Shown: positions 21,892 to 30,550, counted from the stretch's first letter. The stretch is 44,670 nucleotides of DNA from Chryseobacterium sp. RU37D (GCF_900156075.1 NZ_FTMM01000025.1:1-44670), one strand, 5' to 3'. Made by a program: numbers and translations. Notes: generated from the letters alone by a model not told the origin.

Positions 21892-22995
21892 TTATTTCAA
21901 TGAAACCTCCGCTTTCACATTCATTCCTGTTCTCAGTCTTTTTGCAACGTCTTTGTCAAGATTCACAAAATCTATTTTTATAGGAAGTCTCTGAACTACT
22001 TTTACGAAGTTTCCGCTGGCATTATCCGGAGGAAGAATAGAGAAAGTAGCACCGGTTGCAGGTGAGAAAGAGCTTACGATACCATTAAATTCTTTGTCAG
22101 GGAATGCATCGATCTCGATTTTCACTTTTTGACCTTCCACCATTTTATCAACCTGAGTTTCTTTGAAGTTGGCCACTACCCATTTCTGGTCGTTCTTCAC
22201 TAAAGCAAATAACTGTGAACCGGCCTGCAGATATTGCCCTGCCTGAATCGGAACTTTTCCGACATATCCGTCTTCAGGAGCAACGATTACCGTGTAAGAC
22301 AGGTTTAATTTTGCATTTTCAACATCTACTTCTCTTTGTTTTGCTACTGATCCTGCTACGCTGATCTGTTGAGAGCTTGCAGCAGTCTGGGATGAAGCGA
22401 TATTCGTCTGCTGAGCAATCTGGTTTCTCTGGTCTATTAAGACCTGCAATTGCTTGTCAGCTGTTTGTTTTGCCGCCAGAGCCTGCTCGTACTGCTGTTC
22501 TGTAATAGAATGATCTTTTACAAGATTAGCATATCTTTTTAAATCCTGTGAAGTTTTCCAAACGTTTACTTTTGCTGCTTCGATCTGCGCATTTGCTGTT
22601 GTTACTGCTGCTTCGGAAGAACCAATATTTTTCGAAGTTGCAGTCGTGGTAGCCTGGGCGTTTGAGATGTTGCTTTTTGCTGTTGCCAAAGCTGCTTCTG
22701 CCTGTTCAAGAGCCATTTTCTGATCTCTGTTGTCTAAAATGACCAGCGTATCTCCTTTTTTTACAAACTGGTTATCTTTTACTTTTACTTCCGTTACATA
22801 TCCTGAGATTTTAGAAATCACCGGAGAAAGATTGGAAGCAATTTGGGCATCATCGGTTTCTTCGTGAGCCTGGCCGTATGTGTAAGCGTTGTATCCGTAA
22901 ATTCCTCCACCGATTAAAACAACCGCTAAAATTATTGGGAAAACTAAAGTTCTTTTCTTTTTAGGTTCAGTCGCTTGTGTAGTATTATTTTCCAT
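21892..22995 (-). CDS. emrA: HlyD-family periplasmic adaptor (EmrA type)
   Basis: The adaptor links the inner-membrane MFS pump to the TolC-like channel. The 367-residue protein has a short cytoplasmic start, one membrane anchor (TLVFPIILAVVLIGGGIYGY), a biotinyl-lipoyl half-motif (SPVISKISGYVTEVKVKDNQ), a long coiled-coil hairpin of alanine- and glutamine-rich helices (about residues 85-220), and the second lipoyl half with VIVAPEDGYVGKVPIQAGQY. A beta-barrel domain with FSPATGATFSILPPDNASGN closes it, which is typical of EmrA. It starts 19 bases after tolC on the minus strand and is followed by the long gap before emrB. Confidence 0.94.
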   Translation of the reverse strand: MENNTTQATEPKKKRTLVFPIILAVVLIGGGIYGYNAYTYGQAHEETDDAQIASNLSPVISKISGYVTEVKVKDNQFVKKGDTLVILDNRDQKMALEQAEAALATAKSNISNAQATTTATSKNIGSSEAAVTTANAQIEAAKVNVWKTSQDLKRYANLVKDHSITEQQYEQALAAKQTADKQLQVLIDQRNQIAQQTNIASSQTAASSQQISVAGSVAKQREVDVENAKLNLSYTVIVAPEDGYVGKVPIQAGQYLQAGSQLFALVKNDQKWVVANFKETQVDKMVEGQKVKIEIDAFPDKEFNGIVSSFSPATGATFSILPPDNASGNFVKVVQRLPIKIDFVNLDKDVAKRLRTGMNVKAEVSLK

Positions 22996-23014
22996 TGTTG
23001 GTTTCGTCTTAATT

Positions 23015-24328
23015 TTATTTAGTAGTTAAAGTTCCTGTAGTCTGTAATAGTTTTCTGTAAGCTAATGCTGCATCTGCTTTTGCATTGATTACACCAACGT
23101 TTGCCGCAATCTGCGCTGCATCTGCATCCAGAAGCTCTGTCATGGTTGCAAGACCGTTATCATATTTATTTTTTGTAATTCTGTAATTTTCGTTGGCCTG
23201 TTCAGCAGATTTTTCGAAAACAGTGATTCTCTTTTTAGAATAATCGGTGTTTTGATATTCCTTGTTTACATCAAGCTTAATATTGTCATTTAATAGCTCA
23301 TTGGTAGCTGCCAACTGCATTTCTCTTGCCTGAGACTGCTTTAATGAAGAGTTTTTCTTCCAGATATTGGATAAGTTGTAGGAAATCCCAACTCCTACAT
23401 TCACTGCATTATAGATCGTCAAAAATTTAGGAATATCCGCCGCTACATACCCTCCGGTGAATGCTATTGAAGGCAGATTTTCAGCTTTTGCCGCTTTTGT
23501 TCCCAGCTCGGCTGCTTTTCTCTGCATGTCCAGCGCCTGTAGATCCTTACGATTTTCTCTAGCTGTATTCACATAATAATCCACTGATTTTACGTCATTT
23601 CCTTCTTCAATATAATTCTGATCTACTTCAAGCTCTATGATTTCCGGAAGGCCCAGCAAAAGATCCATATTGATATTGGCGATATTATAGTTGTTTTTAG
23701 CTTCCAATAATTGCAGCTCAATATTTGAAGTCTGAAGATTGGCTTTCAACCTGTCGTTTCTGGCGATCAATCCGTTGTTTTCCATTTTAAGGAAGGTTTC
23801 ATCTCTTTTTTGTGACGCAACCAGATTTTCTTCCAAAACTTTGATCGACTGATTGGCTTTAAACAAATTATTATAAGCCTGAGCTACATTATAAGCAATG
23901 GCAACTTTATCATTTTCGGTACTCAGCTTTGATGCTTCCACCAGATATTTTGCTGACTGGATACCGTATTTTATTCTCCCGCCGCTGTAGATCGGCACAC
24001 TGAGGTTTGCAGATCCGTAAAGCACCTGATGTACTTCAGGGCCCCCTCCTGCTGAAACTCCGGGAAGCTTTAGATCTATGGTAGGTTTTATCGGAAGGTA
24101 CATATAGCTTCCCGAAACCTTCAATTCCGGAAGTTGTCTGTTCTTCGCTTCCAAAAGATCTGCTGTAGCTTCTTCAATTTTAGCGGCATCGATCTTAAGA
24201 TTTTTGCTGTTTTGGATACCCAACTTCACAGCTTCATCAAGAGTGAGTGTTTTTTTCTGCTGAGCATTTGCATTTGCAACCCCTATAAACAGGGCCAATG
24301 CAATGACTGAGTTATTTATTCTCTTCAT
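23015..24328 (-). CDS. tolC: TolC-family outer-membrane efflux channel
   Basis: This protein forms the outer-membrane and periplasmic tunnel of the tripartite pump. The 437-residue product has a signal peptide (MKRINNSVIALALFIGVANA) followed by TLTLDEAVKLGIQNSKNLKI, the standard first helix of the outer-membrane efflux protein family. Two repeats of long helices with short strand segments (GSYMYLPIKP; GVGISYNLSN) follow, and the C-terminal repeat has KNKYDNGLATMTELLDADA, also standard. Its start codon lies inside the end of the tetR gene, overlapping by 17 bases, which indicates translational coupling. emrA follows after 19 bases. Confidence 0.94.
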   Translation of the reverse strand: MKRINNSVIALALFIGVANANAQQKKTLTLDEAVKLGIQNSKNLKIDAAKIEEATADLLEAKNRQLPELKVSGSYMYLPIKPTIDLKLPGVSAGGGPEVHQVLYGSANLSVPIYSGGRIKYGIQSAKYLVEASKLSTENDKVAIAYNVAQAYNNLFKANQSIKVLEENLVASQKRDETFLKMENNGLIARNDRLKANLQTSNIELQLLEAKNNYNIANINMDLLLGLPEIIELEVDQNYIEEGNDVKSVDYYVNTARENRKDLQALDMQRKAAELGTKAAKAENLPSIAFTGGYVAADIPKFLTIYNAVNVGVGISYNLSNIWKKNSSLKQSQAREMQLAATNELLNDNIKLDVNKEYQNTDYSKKRITVFEKSAEQANENYRITKNKYDNGLATMTELLDADAAQIAANVGVINAKADAALAYRKLLQTTGTLTTK

Positions 24329-24938
24329 AACCTAAAAGGTCTTTTAGTAAGTATTTAATATGAGTATTAAGTTCTGTGTAATATTTTTCTTCAAAAGCTT
24401 CATCATCTTCTGTATTGTTAAGGAATTCCTTATACATTTCTTTTGCATTGGATGCATAGAATAAAGTTCCGCTCACTGTCGAATGAAGCAGATAAATAGG
24501 AGGGTTTTTTGTAAAAATTCCTTTTTGTAATCCGCTTTCCAAAATTTTTGAATACATGGTAAGAAATCCCATCTTTGTCTGCTTCAGAAATTCTACTATC
24601 TGAGGATTTTCTGCGTGAAGCTGCTCTCTCTGCATGATTCTGTAGAAGCATTTATGATTTCGTACTTTACCAGCAAACTGGTCCACGATTTTTTCTACTT
24701 TCTCCCAGTCGTTGATATCCGTTCTCTCAATGATGTCTTTTGAGAAGAACTGTCCTTCATTCATTCTATATTCTACAAGCTTTTCATAAAGCTTTTCTTT
24801 TGAACCAAAATAGTAAGAGATCATAGAAATATTCACATTCGCTGCCTTGGCGATCTCCCTTGTGGAAGTTCCTTCAAAACCTTTTTCAGCAAAAAGCTTT
24901 TCTGCAGCAAATAATATATTTTCTTCTTTTGAAATCAT
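24312..24938 (-). CDS. TetR/AcrR-family repressor of the efflux operon
   Basis: The 208-residue protein has the TetR N-terminal DNA-binding domain: ILFAAEKLFAEKGFEGTSTR, then EIAKAANVNISMISYYFGSK, a clean helix-turn-helix ending in the usual tyrosine-rich helix. The rest (about residues 60-208) is helical and probably binds a ligand that is a pump substrate. It is the first gene of the tetR-tolC-emrA-emrB operon and overlaps tolC, so it should control its own transcription. A palindrome overlapping the -33 region of its promoter is the likely operator. The ligand is unknown. Confidence 0.92.
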   Translation of the reverse strand: MISKEENILFAAEKLFAEKGFEGTSTREIAKAANVNISMISYYFGSKEKLYEKLVEYRMNEGQFFSKDIIERTDINDWEKVEKIVDQFAGKVRNHKCFYRIMQREQLHAENPQIVEFLKQTKMGFLTMYSKILESGLQKGIFTKNPPIYLLHSTVSGTLFYASNAKEMYKEFLNNTEDDEAFEEKYYTELNTHIKYLLKDLLGYEENK

Positions 24939-24964
24939 TTTTTATACATTCATTTATCAAAGTA

Positions 24965-24972
24965 CAAATGTA
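24965..24972 (-). promoter_or_regulatory. -7 box TACATTTG of the tetR-tolC-emrAB operon
   Basis: On the minus strand TACATTTG lies 26 bases before the tetR start. A TTTG lies 20 bases further upstream (24993-24996), giving the standard Bacteroidetes -33/-7 spacing. The box is inside the near-palindrome GTACAAATGTAC. Confidence 0.75.
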
Positions 24973-24989
24973 CAATAGATTTCTATATA

Positions 24990-25005
24990 AATCAAACGAT
25001 TGATT
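24990..25005. promoter_or_regulatory. Candidate TetR operator overlapping the -33 element
   Basis: AATCAAACGATTGATT has 6-base inverted arms (AATCAA/TTGATT). The TTTG -33 element of the efflux promoter lies within it, so a bound dimer would block RNA polymerase. This placement is typical for TetR self-repression, but binding is inferred. Confidence 0.55.
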
Positions 25006-25115
25006 GGTTTTTATTGTAAATTTATTTACATTTGCTAAGATTTATTGTTAATCATCTGAAAAACAATCGATTATAATAAGTTTAAAAATTGAATTAATAT
25101 TATAGATTTTATATT

Positions 25116-25205
25116 ATGAAAGGTACTATTGATTCTTTATCAATTCAAACATTTAAGTTTTTGAAACCAAGAAGGTATAATATCTGGAGGTTTTTATTTT
25201 GGTGA
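25116..25205 (+). CDS. Possible 29-residue peptide or gene remnant
   Basis: The ORF encodes a short basic, aromatic-rich peptide beginning MKGTIDSLSIQTFKFLKPRR. A TACATTTG promoter-like box lies about 80 bases upstream on the same strand. No homolog is recognised, and it could be the start of a lost gene cut off by the hairpin repeat just downstream. Confidence 0.2.
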   Translation: MKGTIDSLSIQTFKFLKPRRYNIWRFLFW

Positions 25206-25223
25206 GAATAACAGCCACAAATT

Positions 25224-25320
25224 CCTAGCCCAGATTGCAACGGCATCCTTTTGGCGCGGCCGGAGCAAAGCGGAGGCCGTGCCAAAAGATATAGTGGAAA
25301 GCTGGAAAAAGCTTCTAAAA
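25224..25320 (+). repeat. Intergenic hairpin repeat, copy 2
   Basis: It reads CCTAGCCCAGATTGCAACGG, CATCCTTTT, then a GC-rich hairpin (GGCGCGGCC with GGCCGTGCC), then AAAAGATATAGTGGAAAGC and a GCTTCTAAAA tail. Copy 1 at 12268-12357 has the same blocks with a shorter, AT-rich hairpin of different sequence that still pairs. The GC-rich hairpin stands out from the AT-rich surroundings. Confidence 0.75.
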
Positions 25321-25358
25321 AAATTTCACAATTAAAAACTCTTCCAAAGTCGGAGCTT

Positions 25359-26477
25359 CTATGAATTTTTATGAATATATCTCGATAATTTTATTCCTAA
25401 ATCTGTCCAGATAATTTTAGGGTTCCCATTTCTTGTCAAATGAAGGTCTGCGGTGCTTATTTCGTCCAGAATGTTTTCAATATTTGCTCCGCTAATGAAT
25501 TTTGAAAAGCCAGCCCAATTAAAGCCATTTGCATCAATCCTTTTATAAACCAAGCTTTCCGACTGATAATTCTGAAGTAAAGCCAGCCTGAAAATCTCCG
25601 AACAATAATTTAAAAAATTCTTTTGCCTTTCGCGGTTCCAACCGGCAATTTCCCGAGCCCAGAAAATAATGCTTTTTAAAAACTCTGGCTTCTTTTTTAC
25701 CATAAATGCATCACGAACCCACTGTACGAAAAGTTTTTCAAATTCTTCATTCTTATTTCCCGATTGTAATAATTTTAAGGCATCATTCAGGTCTCCCTGA
25801 GCTTCATGAACAATTTCCATGATTCTTTCATCAGAAACATTAAAATTATTTTTTAAATAAGCTTCAATATCTACATCATTAATCCTCGGAACTTCAACAA
25901 CCTGCGTTCGGGAAAGAATTGTGGGTAGGATATCGTTGGTAGATTCTGCCGTTAATAAAATAACGGTTTTTGCGGGTGGTTCTTCTAAAAATTTCAGAAA
26001 TTTATTGGAAGCGGCAACATTCATTTTGTCGACTCTCCAAATGATTAGAATTTTTGTTCCTCCTTCAAAACTTTTTAATGAAAATTTTTGGTTCTGGTCA
26101 TCAATTTCATCGGCAGAAATAAAAAGCTGCTTGTTTTCGGATTCTAAAAAGGCCGTCCAGTCGTCATAGCTCGAATAAGGGGAATTCATAATCATTTCTC
26201 GGAATTCCTCAAATTTATTTTTACTTAAAGAATTTTTATTATCTGTAAAAACAGGAAAGCTGAAATGTAAATCCAAGTGATTTAAATGCTCAACTTTTGA
26301 AGCTGCATGTTCATTTTCCAAGCTAAAAACTTCCTTTGCATAAGCCAATACTATTGGCATCGTTCCATAGCCTTCCTTTCCTACGAAAAGCTGGGCATGG
26401 CTTACTCTGTTTTCGGCAATACTCTCTCTCAGAAGTTTTTTCAGATTTTCTTGTCCGGCAATGTTCTCCCAATTCAT
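25359..26477 (-). CDS. holB: DNA polymerase III delta prime subunit (clamp loader)
   Basis: The delta prime subunit is part of the clamp-loader complex that places the beta clamp on DNA. The 372-residue product starts MNWENIAGQENLKKLLRESI, then has VSHAQLFVGKEGYGTMPIVL. That P-loop-like stretch lacks the GKT of an active Walker A, as is usual for delta prime. KILIIWRVDKMNVAASNKFL and KFLEEPPAKTVILLTAE follow, then the sensor-like LPTILSRTQVVEVPRI. The C-terminal part is helical, as in the clamp-loader collar. A TATCTTTG box ends four bases before the ATG on the minus strand, suggesting a leaderless message. The gene stands alone. Confidence 0.92.
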   Translation of the reverse strand: MNWENIAGQENLKKLLRESIAENRVSHAQLFVGKEGYGTMPIVLAYAKEVFSLENEHAASKVEHLNHLDLHFSFPVFTDNKNSLSKNKFEEFREMIMNSPYSSYDDWTAFLESENKQLFISADEIDDQNQKFSLKSFEGGTKILIIWRVDKMNVAASNKFLKFLEEPPAKTVILLTAESTNDILPTILSRTQVVEVPRINDVDIEAYLKNNFNVSDERIMEIVHEAQGDLNDALKLLQSGNKNEEFEKLFVQWVRDAFMVKKKPEFLKSIIFWAREIAGWNRERQKNFLNYCSEIFRLALLQNYQSESLVYKRIDANGFNWAGFSKFISGANIENILDEISTADLHLTRNGNPKIIWTDLGIKLSRYIHKNS

Positions 26478-26842
26478 GGCTCAAAGATAAAGAAAATTGT
26501 AGTTGGATAGATTGTGAATCTTATTTTATAAATGAATTTTGCTTTGCATAAGAATGGTAAATTTTATTGATTCTGAAAATTATCAAATGTAATACATTAA
26601 CTATTTAATATCCTTCGTCTTTTTTATGCGTTTTTTTAATTTCCGCAACCTTCTAGGAAAGGAAAATTTGAAAGCGCACCTTATGTTTAATTTATTGCAA
26701 TAAAATTGACAATAGAATTAATTTATAATTCATCATTCACGATAATTATACCTATTCATACCCCTTAACAAACTTTAACCTCTTATAATTTTTACAATTC
26801 ATTAATATTTAAGATATTTGCGCATTGTTTTAAAAATAAAGA
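26478..26842. other. 365-base divergent gap between holB and an outer-membrane gene
   Basis: The gap holds the holB promoter box on one side (26482-26489, minus). On the other side an imperfect box (GATATTTG, near 26815) lies ahead of the outer-membrane protein gene. I see no gene, repeat or RNA motif in the rest. Confidence 0.5.
26482..26489 (-). promoter_or_regulatory. -7 box TATCTTTG immediately before holB
   Basis: On the minus strand the box ends four bases before the holB start codon, so the transcript should begin at or next to the AUG. Confidence 0.6.
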
Positions 26843-28138
26843 ATGAAAAAAATCTTTGTACTATCATTCATATCAGTTGGATACTTCCTAAATGCACAGA
26901 ATATAAGTAACTCACCCTATGCAGCTTATGGAATTGGAGATGTAAAATATGATAATACGATTGAAACTACCTCTATGGGAGGTATATCAACAGCATACAT
27001 TAGTGATTTTACCAGCAATTTCAACTTCGCAAACCCTGCGAATAATGCTAATTTTGAGCTTACAAGTATAAAACTGGAAGCCTCCAACGAAAACAATTAC
27101 TTCAAAACGAATTACAACAATACGAAGTCTACAAAACATTCTACGTATTTATCTAATATTTCATTAGCATTTCCTTTGTCACCAAAGCTGAAAATGGGGC
27201 TTTCTTATCAGCCATACAGCTCAAAAAGCTATGAAATCATACATACCGATGAGCTTAACTCAAACGGTGTAGTATATGCTACACGAGCCAACAGATTCAA
27301 AGGAAGCGGAACCCTGAATACAGCTCAGATTGCTTTAGGCTATAAGGTAAATGAGAAGTTTGCGGTGGGTGTAAGAGCCAATTATTATTTCGGAAACCTT
27401 TACGATCTTAATGAATTGACACAATCCAATGCAGAGCTTATCAACGGATATGAGACTAAAAACAATGTCCGTAACTTTAATTTTACTTTGGGAGCAAGCT
27501 ATCAGAGCCTAAATACAAGTACCGACAGAAAATTGACGATAGGTGCTACCACTACTTTCGGAAACACCGGTAATATGGCCACAGAGTATAAAAACAGCAC
27601 TTATTTTTATAACTCAACGGGAGATATCGCTACCGGAAGCGAAAGTATTATAGAGCAGAAAAGCACAAGCTCTAAAAACCTTTTACCACTGCAGGCCTCT
27701 GTAGGTGTGGGGTATGGAGAGGAAAACAAATGGTTTTTATCCGTTCAGGGAGATTATAAAAGAGGAGAAAGTATAGCCTACTTCGGAAATACATTAGACC
27801 TTCAGGATTCTTACAGAATTTCAGCAGGAGGATGGTATTTACCTAATTATAATAACTTCAGAAGCTATTTTTCAAGAGTTGTTTACCGATATGGAGCATT
27901 CTATGAAAAAGGAAATCTGAAAATTGCCGGCCAGGACATCAACAAGTTTGGGATTTCTGCGGGAGTGCTTTTACCGTTTAAAAACAGCAGCATAACAAGA
28001 ATGAGCGGTCTTGAGCTAGGCCTTGAAGTTGGTAAAAGAGGAACTCTTAAAAATAATCTGATCAATCAAAACTTTATCAACCTCAGAGTTGGTTTCAATT
28101 TTGCTGATAAGTGGTTCAGAAAGACTCTATATAACTAA
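26843..28138 (+). CDS. Predicted outer-membrane beta-barrel protein upstream of lptC
   Basis: The 431-residue product has a signal peptide (MKKIFVLSFISVGYFLNAQ) and then a pattern of alternating short amphipathic strands, as in FadL/OMPP1-like or porin-like barrels. SPYAAYGIGDVKYDNTIETT starts the mature protein, and LSPKLKMGLSYQPYSSKSYE and KFAVGVRANYYFGNLYDL are typical strands. It ends with the barrel-closing FINLRVGFNFADKWFRKTLYN region, including an aromatic near the C-terminus. It lies directly before lptC, whose ATG follows its stop by one base, so the two are co-transcribed. The function is unknown; the link with LptC suggests a role in the envelope. Confidence 0.85.
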   Translation: MKKIFVLSFISVGYFLNAQNISNSPYAAYGIGDVKYDNTIETTSMGGISTAYISDFTSNFNFANPANNANFELTSIKLEASNENNYFKTNYNNTKSTKHSTYLSNISLAFPLSPKLKMGLSYQPYSSKSYEIIHTDELNSNGVVYATRANRFKGSGTLNTAQIALGYKVNEKFAVGVRANYYFGNLYDLNELTQSNAELINGYETKNNVRNFNFTLGASYQSLNTSTDRKLTIGATTTFGNTGNMATEYKNSTYFYNSTGDIATGSESIIEQKSTSSKNLLPLQASVGVGYGEENKWFLSVQGDYKRGESIAYFGNTLDLQDSYRISAGGWYLPNYNNFRSYFSRVVYRYGAFYEKGNLKIAGQDINKFGISAGVLLPFKNSSITRMSGLELGLEVGKRGTLKNNLINQNFINLRVGFNFADKWFRKTLYN

Positions 28139-28139
28139 A

Positions 28140-28733
28140 ATGAAGTTTTTTAGAAACATATCATATAAAAAAAATATAGCATACCTTTTTAGTTGTGCTA
28201 TATTTTTTGTCATAACATCCTGTGAAGAAGACCTCACGAAAGCCGGCGGCAAACAAAGTAAGAACTTTCCGTCACAAATCATTAATAATGCCAATATCAT
28301 CCAGAGAGATTCCGGGTTTGTAACCATGCGGGCAAAAGCTCCAATCATTGAAAAATATGAGCTGATCGACAGTCCGTACACCGTTGCCAGAAAAGGGATT
28401 GATATTCAGTTTTTTGATAAGAAAAACCCCAAAGTTCCCGGAACTATCAAAGCAAAATATGCCCGCTTTTTTGAATATAAAAAATTCTACGAAGCCAAAG
28501 GCAATGTGAAAATTACTACCAACGAAGGGCAAAAATTTGCCATGCAGAGCATTTTTTGGGACCAGAGAAAAAATCGGATTTATACCCACGATACAGTATA
28601 TGTAACCATGGAGGACGGCTCTACCCTTGTCGGCGCCCACGGAATGACAGCTAAAGACGATTTCTCAGAATATGTTTTTTACCAGAATTCGGGAGACTTT
28701 GCTACCACCAAATTATCAGAATCAAAAAAATAA
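28140..28733 (+). CDS. lptC: LPS export factor LptC
   Basis: LptC passes lipopolysaccharide from the inner-membrane LptBFG extractor to the periplasmic LptA bridge. The 197-residue product has an N-terminal hydrophobic helix (NIAYLFSCAIFFVITSCEED) that reads as a lipobox-like or anchor sequence. The OstA/LptC-type beta-jellyroll follows: KAPIIEKYELIDSPYTVARK, IDIQFFDKK, FYEAKGNVKITTNEGQ and IYTHDTVYVTMEDGS. Bacteroidetes LptC is usually of this size. I chose the ATG one base after the preceding stop, because a longer in-frame start would overlap the upstream gene by 50 bases. anmK starts three bases after the stop. Confidence 0.9.
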   Translation: MKFFRNISYKKNIAYLFSCAIFFVITSCEEDLTKAGGKQSKNFPSQIINNANIIQRDSGFVTMRAKAPIIEKYELIDSPYTVARKGIDIQFFDKKNPKVPGTIKAKYARFFEYKKFYEAKGNVKITTNEGQKFAMQSIFWDQRKNRIYTHDTVYVTMEDGSTLVGAHGMTAKDDFSEYVFYQNSGDFATTKLSESKK

Positions 28734-28736
28734 TTT

Positions 28737-29780
28737 ATGATCTTTCAGGCAATAGGTTTAATGTCGGGAACCAGCTTAGATGGCTTGGATATTTGTTTTG
28801 CAAAGTTTGAAAAACAAAATATCTGGAACTTTAAGATCCTGAAGACCGAAACTATTCCCTATTCCGAAGAGTGGGAAAACCGCCTCAGGAATTCCATTCA
28901 TCTTTCACCGGAAAATTTACTGGAACTACATTCTGATTATGGCTTTTACCTCGGGAAAACCGTTAAAAACTTCATTGAAAAATACCAGCTTTCAAATATA
29001 GATCTTATTGCTTCTCACGGACATACGGTTTTTCATCAGCCTCACAGAAAATTCACCTTACAAATCGGTGATGGAAGAGCCATTAAACTGGAAACTAATT
29101 TACCCGTCATCTACGACTTCCGAAGTCAGGATGTTATAATGGGTGGAAACGGTGCACCATTAGTCCCTATAGGCGACGATTTATTATTTTCGCAATATAA
29201 TGCCTGCCTGAACTTAGGAGGATTTTCTAATATTTCATTGAAGATTAATAATCAGAGAATTGCCTTTGATATTGCACCTGTCAACATTATTTTGAATAAT
29301 CTGGCACGGAAATTCAAAAAAAATTTTGACGAAAACGGAGACTTATCCAGAACAGGAAAGATTAATGAAGAATTATTATCTGCATTAAATTCACTAAAAT
29401 TCTATCAGCAGCCACACCCAAAATCTCTCGGAATTGAATGGTGCAACGAAAATATATTCTCTCTTTTCGAAAATATAGAAACGATTGATATTCTTGCAAC
29501 TTTTACAGAACATGTTGCTCAACAAATCACGAAAGTTTTTAATGAAAATAAAATAAATAAAGTACTTTTTACAGGTGGCGGAACGTACAATCAATATTTA
29601 ATTGAGAAAATTAAAGCTAAAACAAACGCTGAAATCATCATTCCCGAAAAAGAGATCATAGAATATAAAGAAGCTCTGATCTTTGCATTCATGGGAGTTT
29701 TAAGACTAAAAAATGAAATCAATGTTCTGGCTTCCGCCACAGGAAGCCCGAACGACCACAGTTCGGGTATAATTTGCTGA
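28737..29780 (+). CDS. anmK: Anhydro-N-acetylmuramic acid kinase
   Basis: AnmK phosphorylates and opens 1,6-anhydro-N-acetylmuramic acid released during peptidoglycan turnover, giving MurNAc-6-phosphate for recycling. The 347-residue protein begins with the family signature IGLMSGTSLDGLDICFAKFE. It has DLIASHGHTVFHQPHRKFTL with its conserved His, the NLGGFSNISLK and AFDIAPVN segments, and a C-terminal VLFTGGGTYNQYLIEKI nucleotide-site motif. Length is slightly below the usual 370 but all main motifs are present. It lies in the same transcript as lptC with a three-base gap, and a small conserved gene follows after 31 bases. Confidence 0.95.
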   Translation: MIFQAIGLMSGTSLDGLDICFAKFEKQNIWNFKILKTETIPYSEEWENRLRNSIHLSPENLLELHSDYGFYLGKTVKNFIEKYQLSNIDLIASHGHTVFHQPHRKFTLQIGDGRAIKLETNLPVIYDFRSQDVIMGGNGAPLVPIGDDLLFSQYNACLNLGGFSNISLKINNQRIAFDIAPVNIILNNLARKFKKNFDENGDLSRTGKINEELLSALNSLKFYQQPHPKSLGIEWCNENIFSLFENIETIDILATFTEHVAQQITKVFNENKINKVLFTGGGTYNQYLIEKIKAKTNAEIIIPEKEIIEYKEALIFAFMGVLRLKNEINVLASATGSPNDHSSGIIC

Positions 29781-29811
29781 AATATTTAAATCTTATAAAA
29801 AAACTACAAAT

Positions 29812-30069
29812 ATGAATTCGCCAATCAGTTCAAAATCTTTTAAAAAGGTTTTCATTACCGATGAAATGGGAAATAGGAAAGAAATTACTGCCCACAAAAT
29901 TATTATAGAAACAGGAAAAACAGAATTTGAAATTGATCCTTCAGAAGAAGATGGATTTAGGATTTTATGTTTAAAAGCAGATGAATTTGATCAGTATTTT
30001 GATCTTTGCTTGCGTCCTTTTGCTGCAAACGGGGTACATATTTCGGCAGATAAGTTTAATGTATTCTAA
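29812..30069 (+). CDS. Small conserved hypothetical protein
   Basis: The 85-residue cytoplasmic product has no signal peptide and no motif that I recognise. It contains KKVFITDEMGNRKEITAHKI and ends RPFAANGVHISADKFNVF. Its clear reading frame, tight position 31 bases after anmK, and the terminator just after it suggest it is a real gene and the end of the OMP-lptC-anmK transcript. Function is unknown. Confidence 0.65.
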   Translation: MNSPISSKSFKKVFITDEMGNRKEITAHKIIIETGKTEFEIDPSEEDGFRILCLKADEFDQYFDLCLRPFAANGVHISADKFNVF

Positions 30070-30086
30070 TGCTTATAGAACCCTTG

Positions 30087-30120
30087 AAAAAATGCTTCAT
30101 GAAACTCATGAAGCATTTTA
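30087..30120. terminator. Bidirectional terminator between convergent genes
   Basis: AATGCTTCATG (30091-30101) and CATGAAGCATT (30107-30117) form an 11-bp stem with a 5-base loop, with A's before and T's after. It separates the small conserved gene from the minus-strand SRPBCC-like gene. Confidence 0.8.
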
Positions 30121-30510
30121 TTATTTGTAAGCCTCGATCTTGTCGGTCAAAGTATTTATAAAATTCTGTAAAGGCTTTTCTACCATCATTTTAATAAATG
30201 GATTGAATTTTCCTTCAAACAGCATCTGAACCTCTGTCTGATTTTCATTGATAGGATGTAAAGTGGCTGTTAATGAAAAATCCAAACTTGAACTTGCAGA
30301 CTTCAAAACTGCCTTCTGATCATTCACTTCATCAATTTTTAAAGCAATTTCCGGCATTCCCTGTAGCCCGAATTTAAATCCGTCCTCTCTCGTTTCAAAC
30401 TTTTGAAGGCCGTCCGGCATGAATTCTTTGTAGTTTTCTGGAGATTTTAAGATTTCTGTAAGCTCTTTAGATGATTTATTGACAATAATCTTTCGTCCTT
30501 CTAAATTCAT
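30121..30510 (-). CDS. SRPBCC-like (START-fold) small protein
   Basis: The 129-residue product looks like a small helix-grip-fold protein: a strand-like start (MNLEGRKIIVNKSSKELTEI), then SPENYKEFMPDGLQKFE, strands with FKFGLQGMPEIALKIDEV, SLTATLHPINENQTEVQM, and a long C-terminal helix (KPLQNFINTLTDKIEAY). This order fits the SRPBCC/polyketide-cyclase superfamily that binds hydrophobic ligands, though no ligand can be named. It is divergent from the NUDIX gene with only 39 bases between start codons, and their promoters overlap. Confidence 0.72.
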   Translation of the reverse strand: MNLEGRKIIVNKSSKELTEILKSPENYKEFMPDGLQKFETREDGFKFGLQGMPEIALKIDEVNDQKAVLKSASSSLDFSLTATLHPINENQTEVQMLFEGKFNPFIKMMVEKPLQNFINTLTDKIEAYK

Positions 30511-30514
30511 TTTT

Positions 30515-30550
30515 TATTTTTGTATTTAAATTCTAATTCTTACAAATATA
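30515..30550. promoter_or_regulatory. Face-to-face promoter boxes of the SRPBCC and NUDIX genes
   Basis: TATTTTTG on the plus strand (30515-30522) serves the NUDIX gene. CAAATATA (30543-30550), read as TATATTTG on the minus strand, serves the SRPBCC-like gene. The two boxes point toward each other inside the 39-base gap, so each transcript begins within or beyond the other promoter. Confidence 0.55.

Larger units (their letters stand above)
25006..25358. other. Region between the efflux promoter and holB
   Basis: This stretch carries a plus-strand TACATTTG box near 25028, a 29-codon ORF (25116-25205) and a copy of the long hairpin repeat (25224-25320). No normal-sized gene is supported. Confidence 0.55.
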
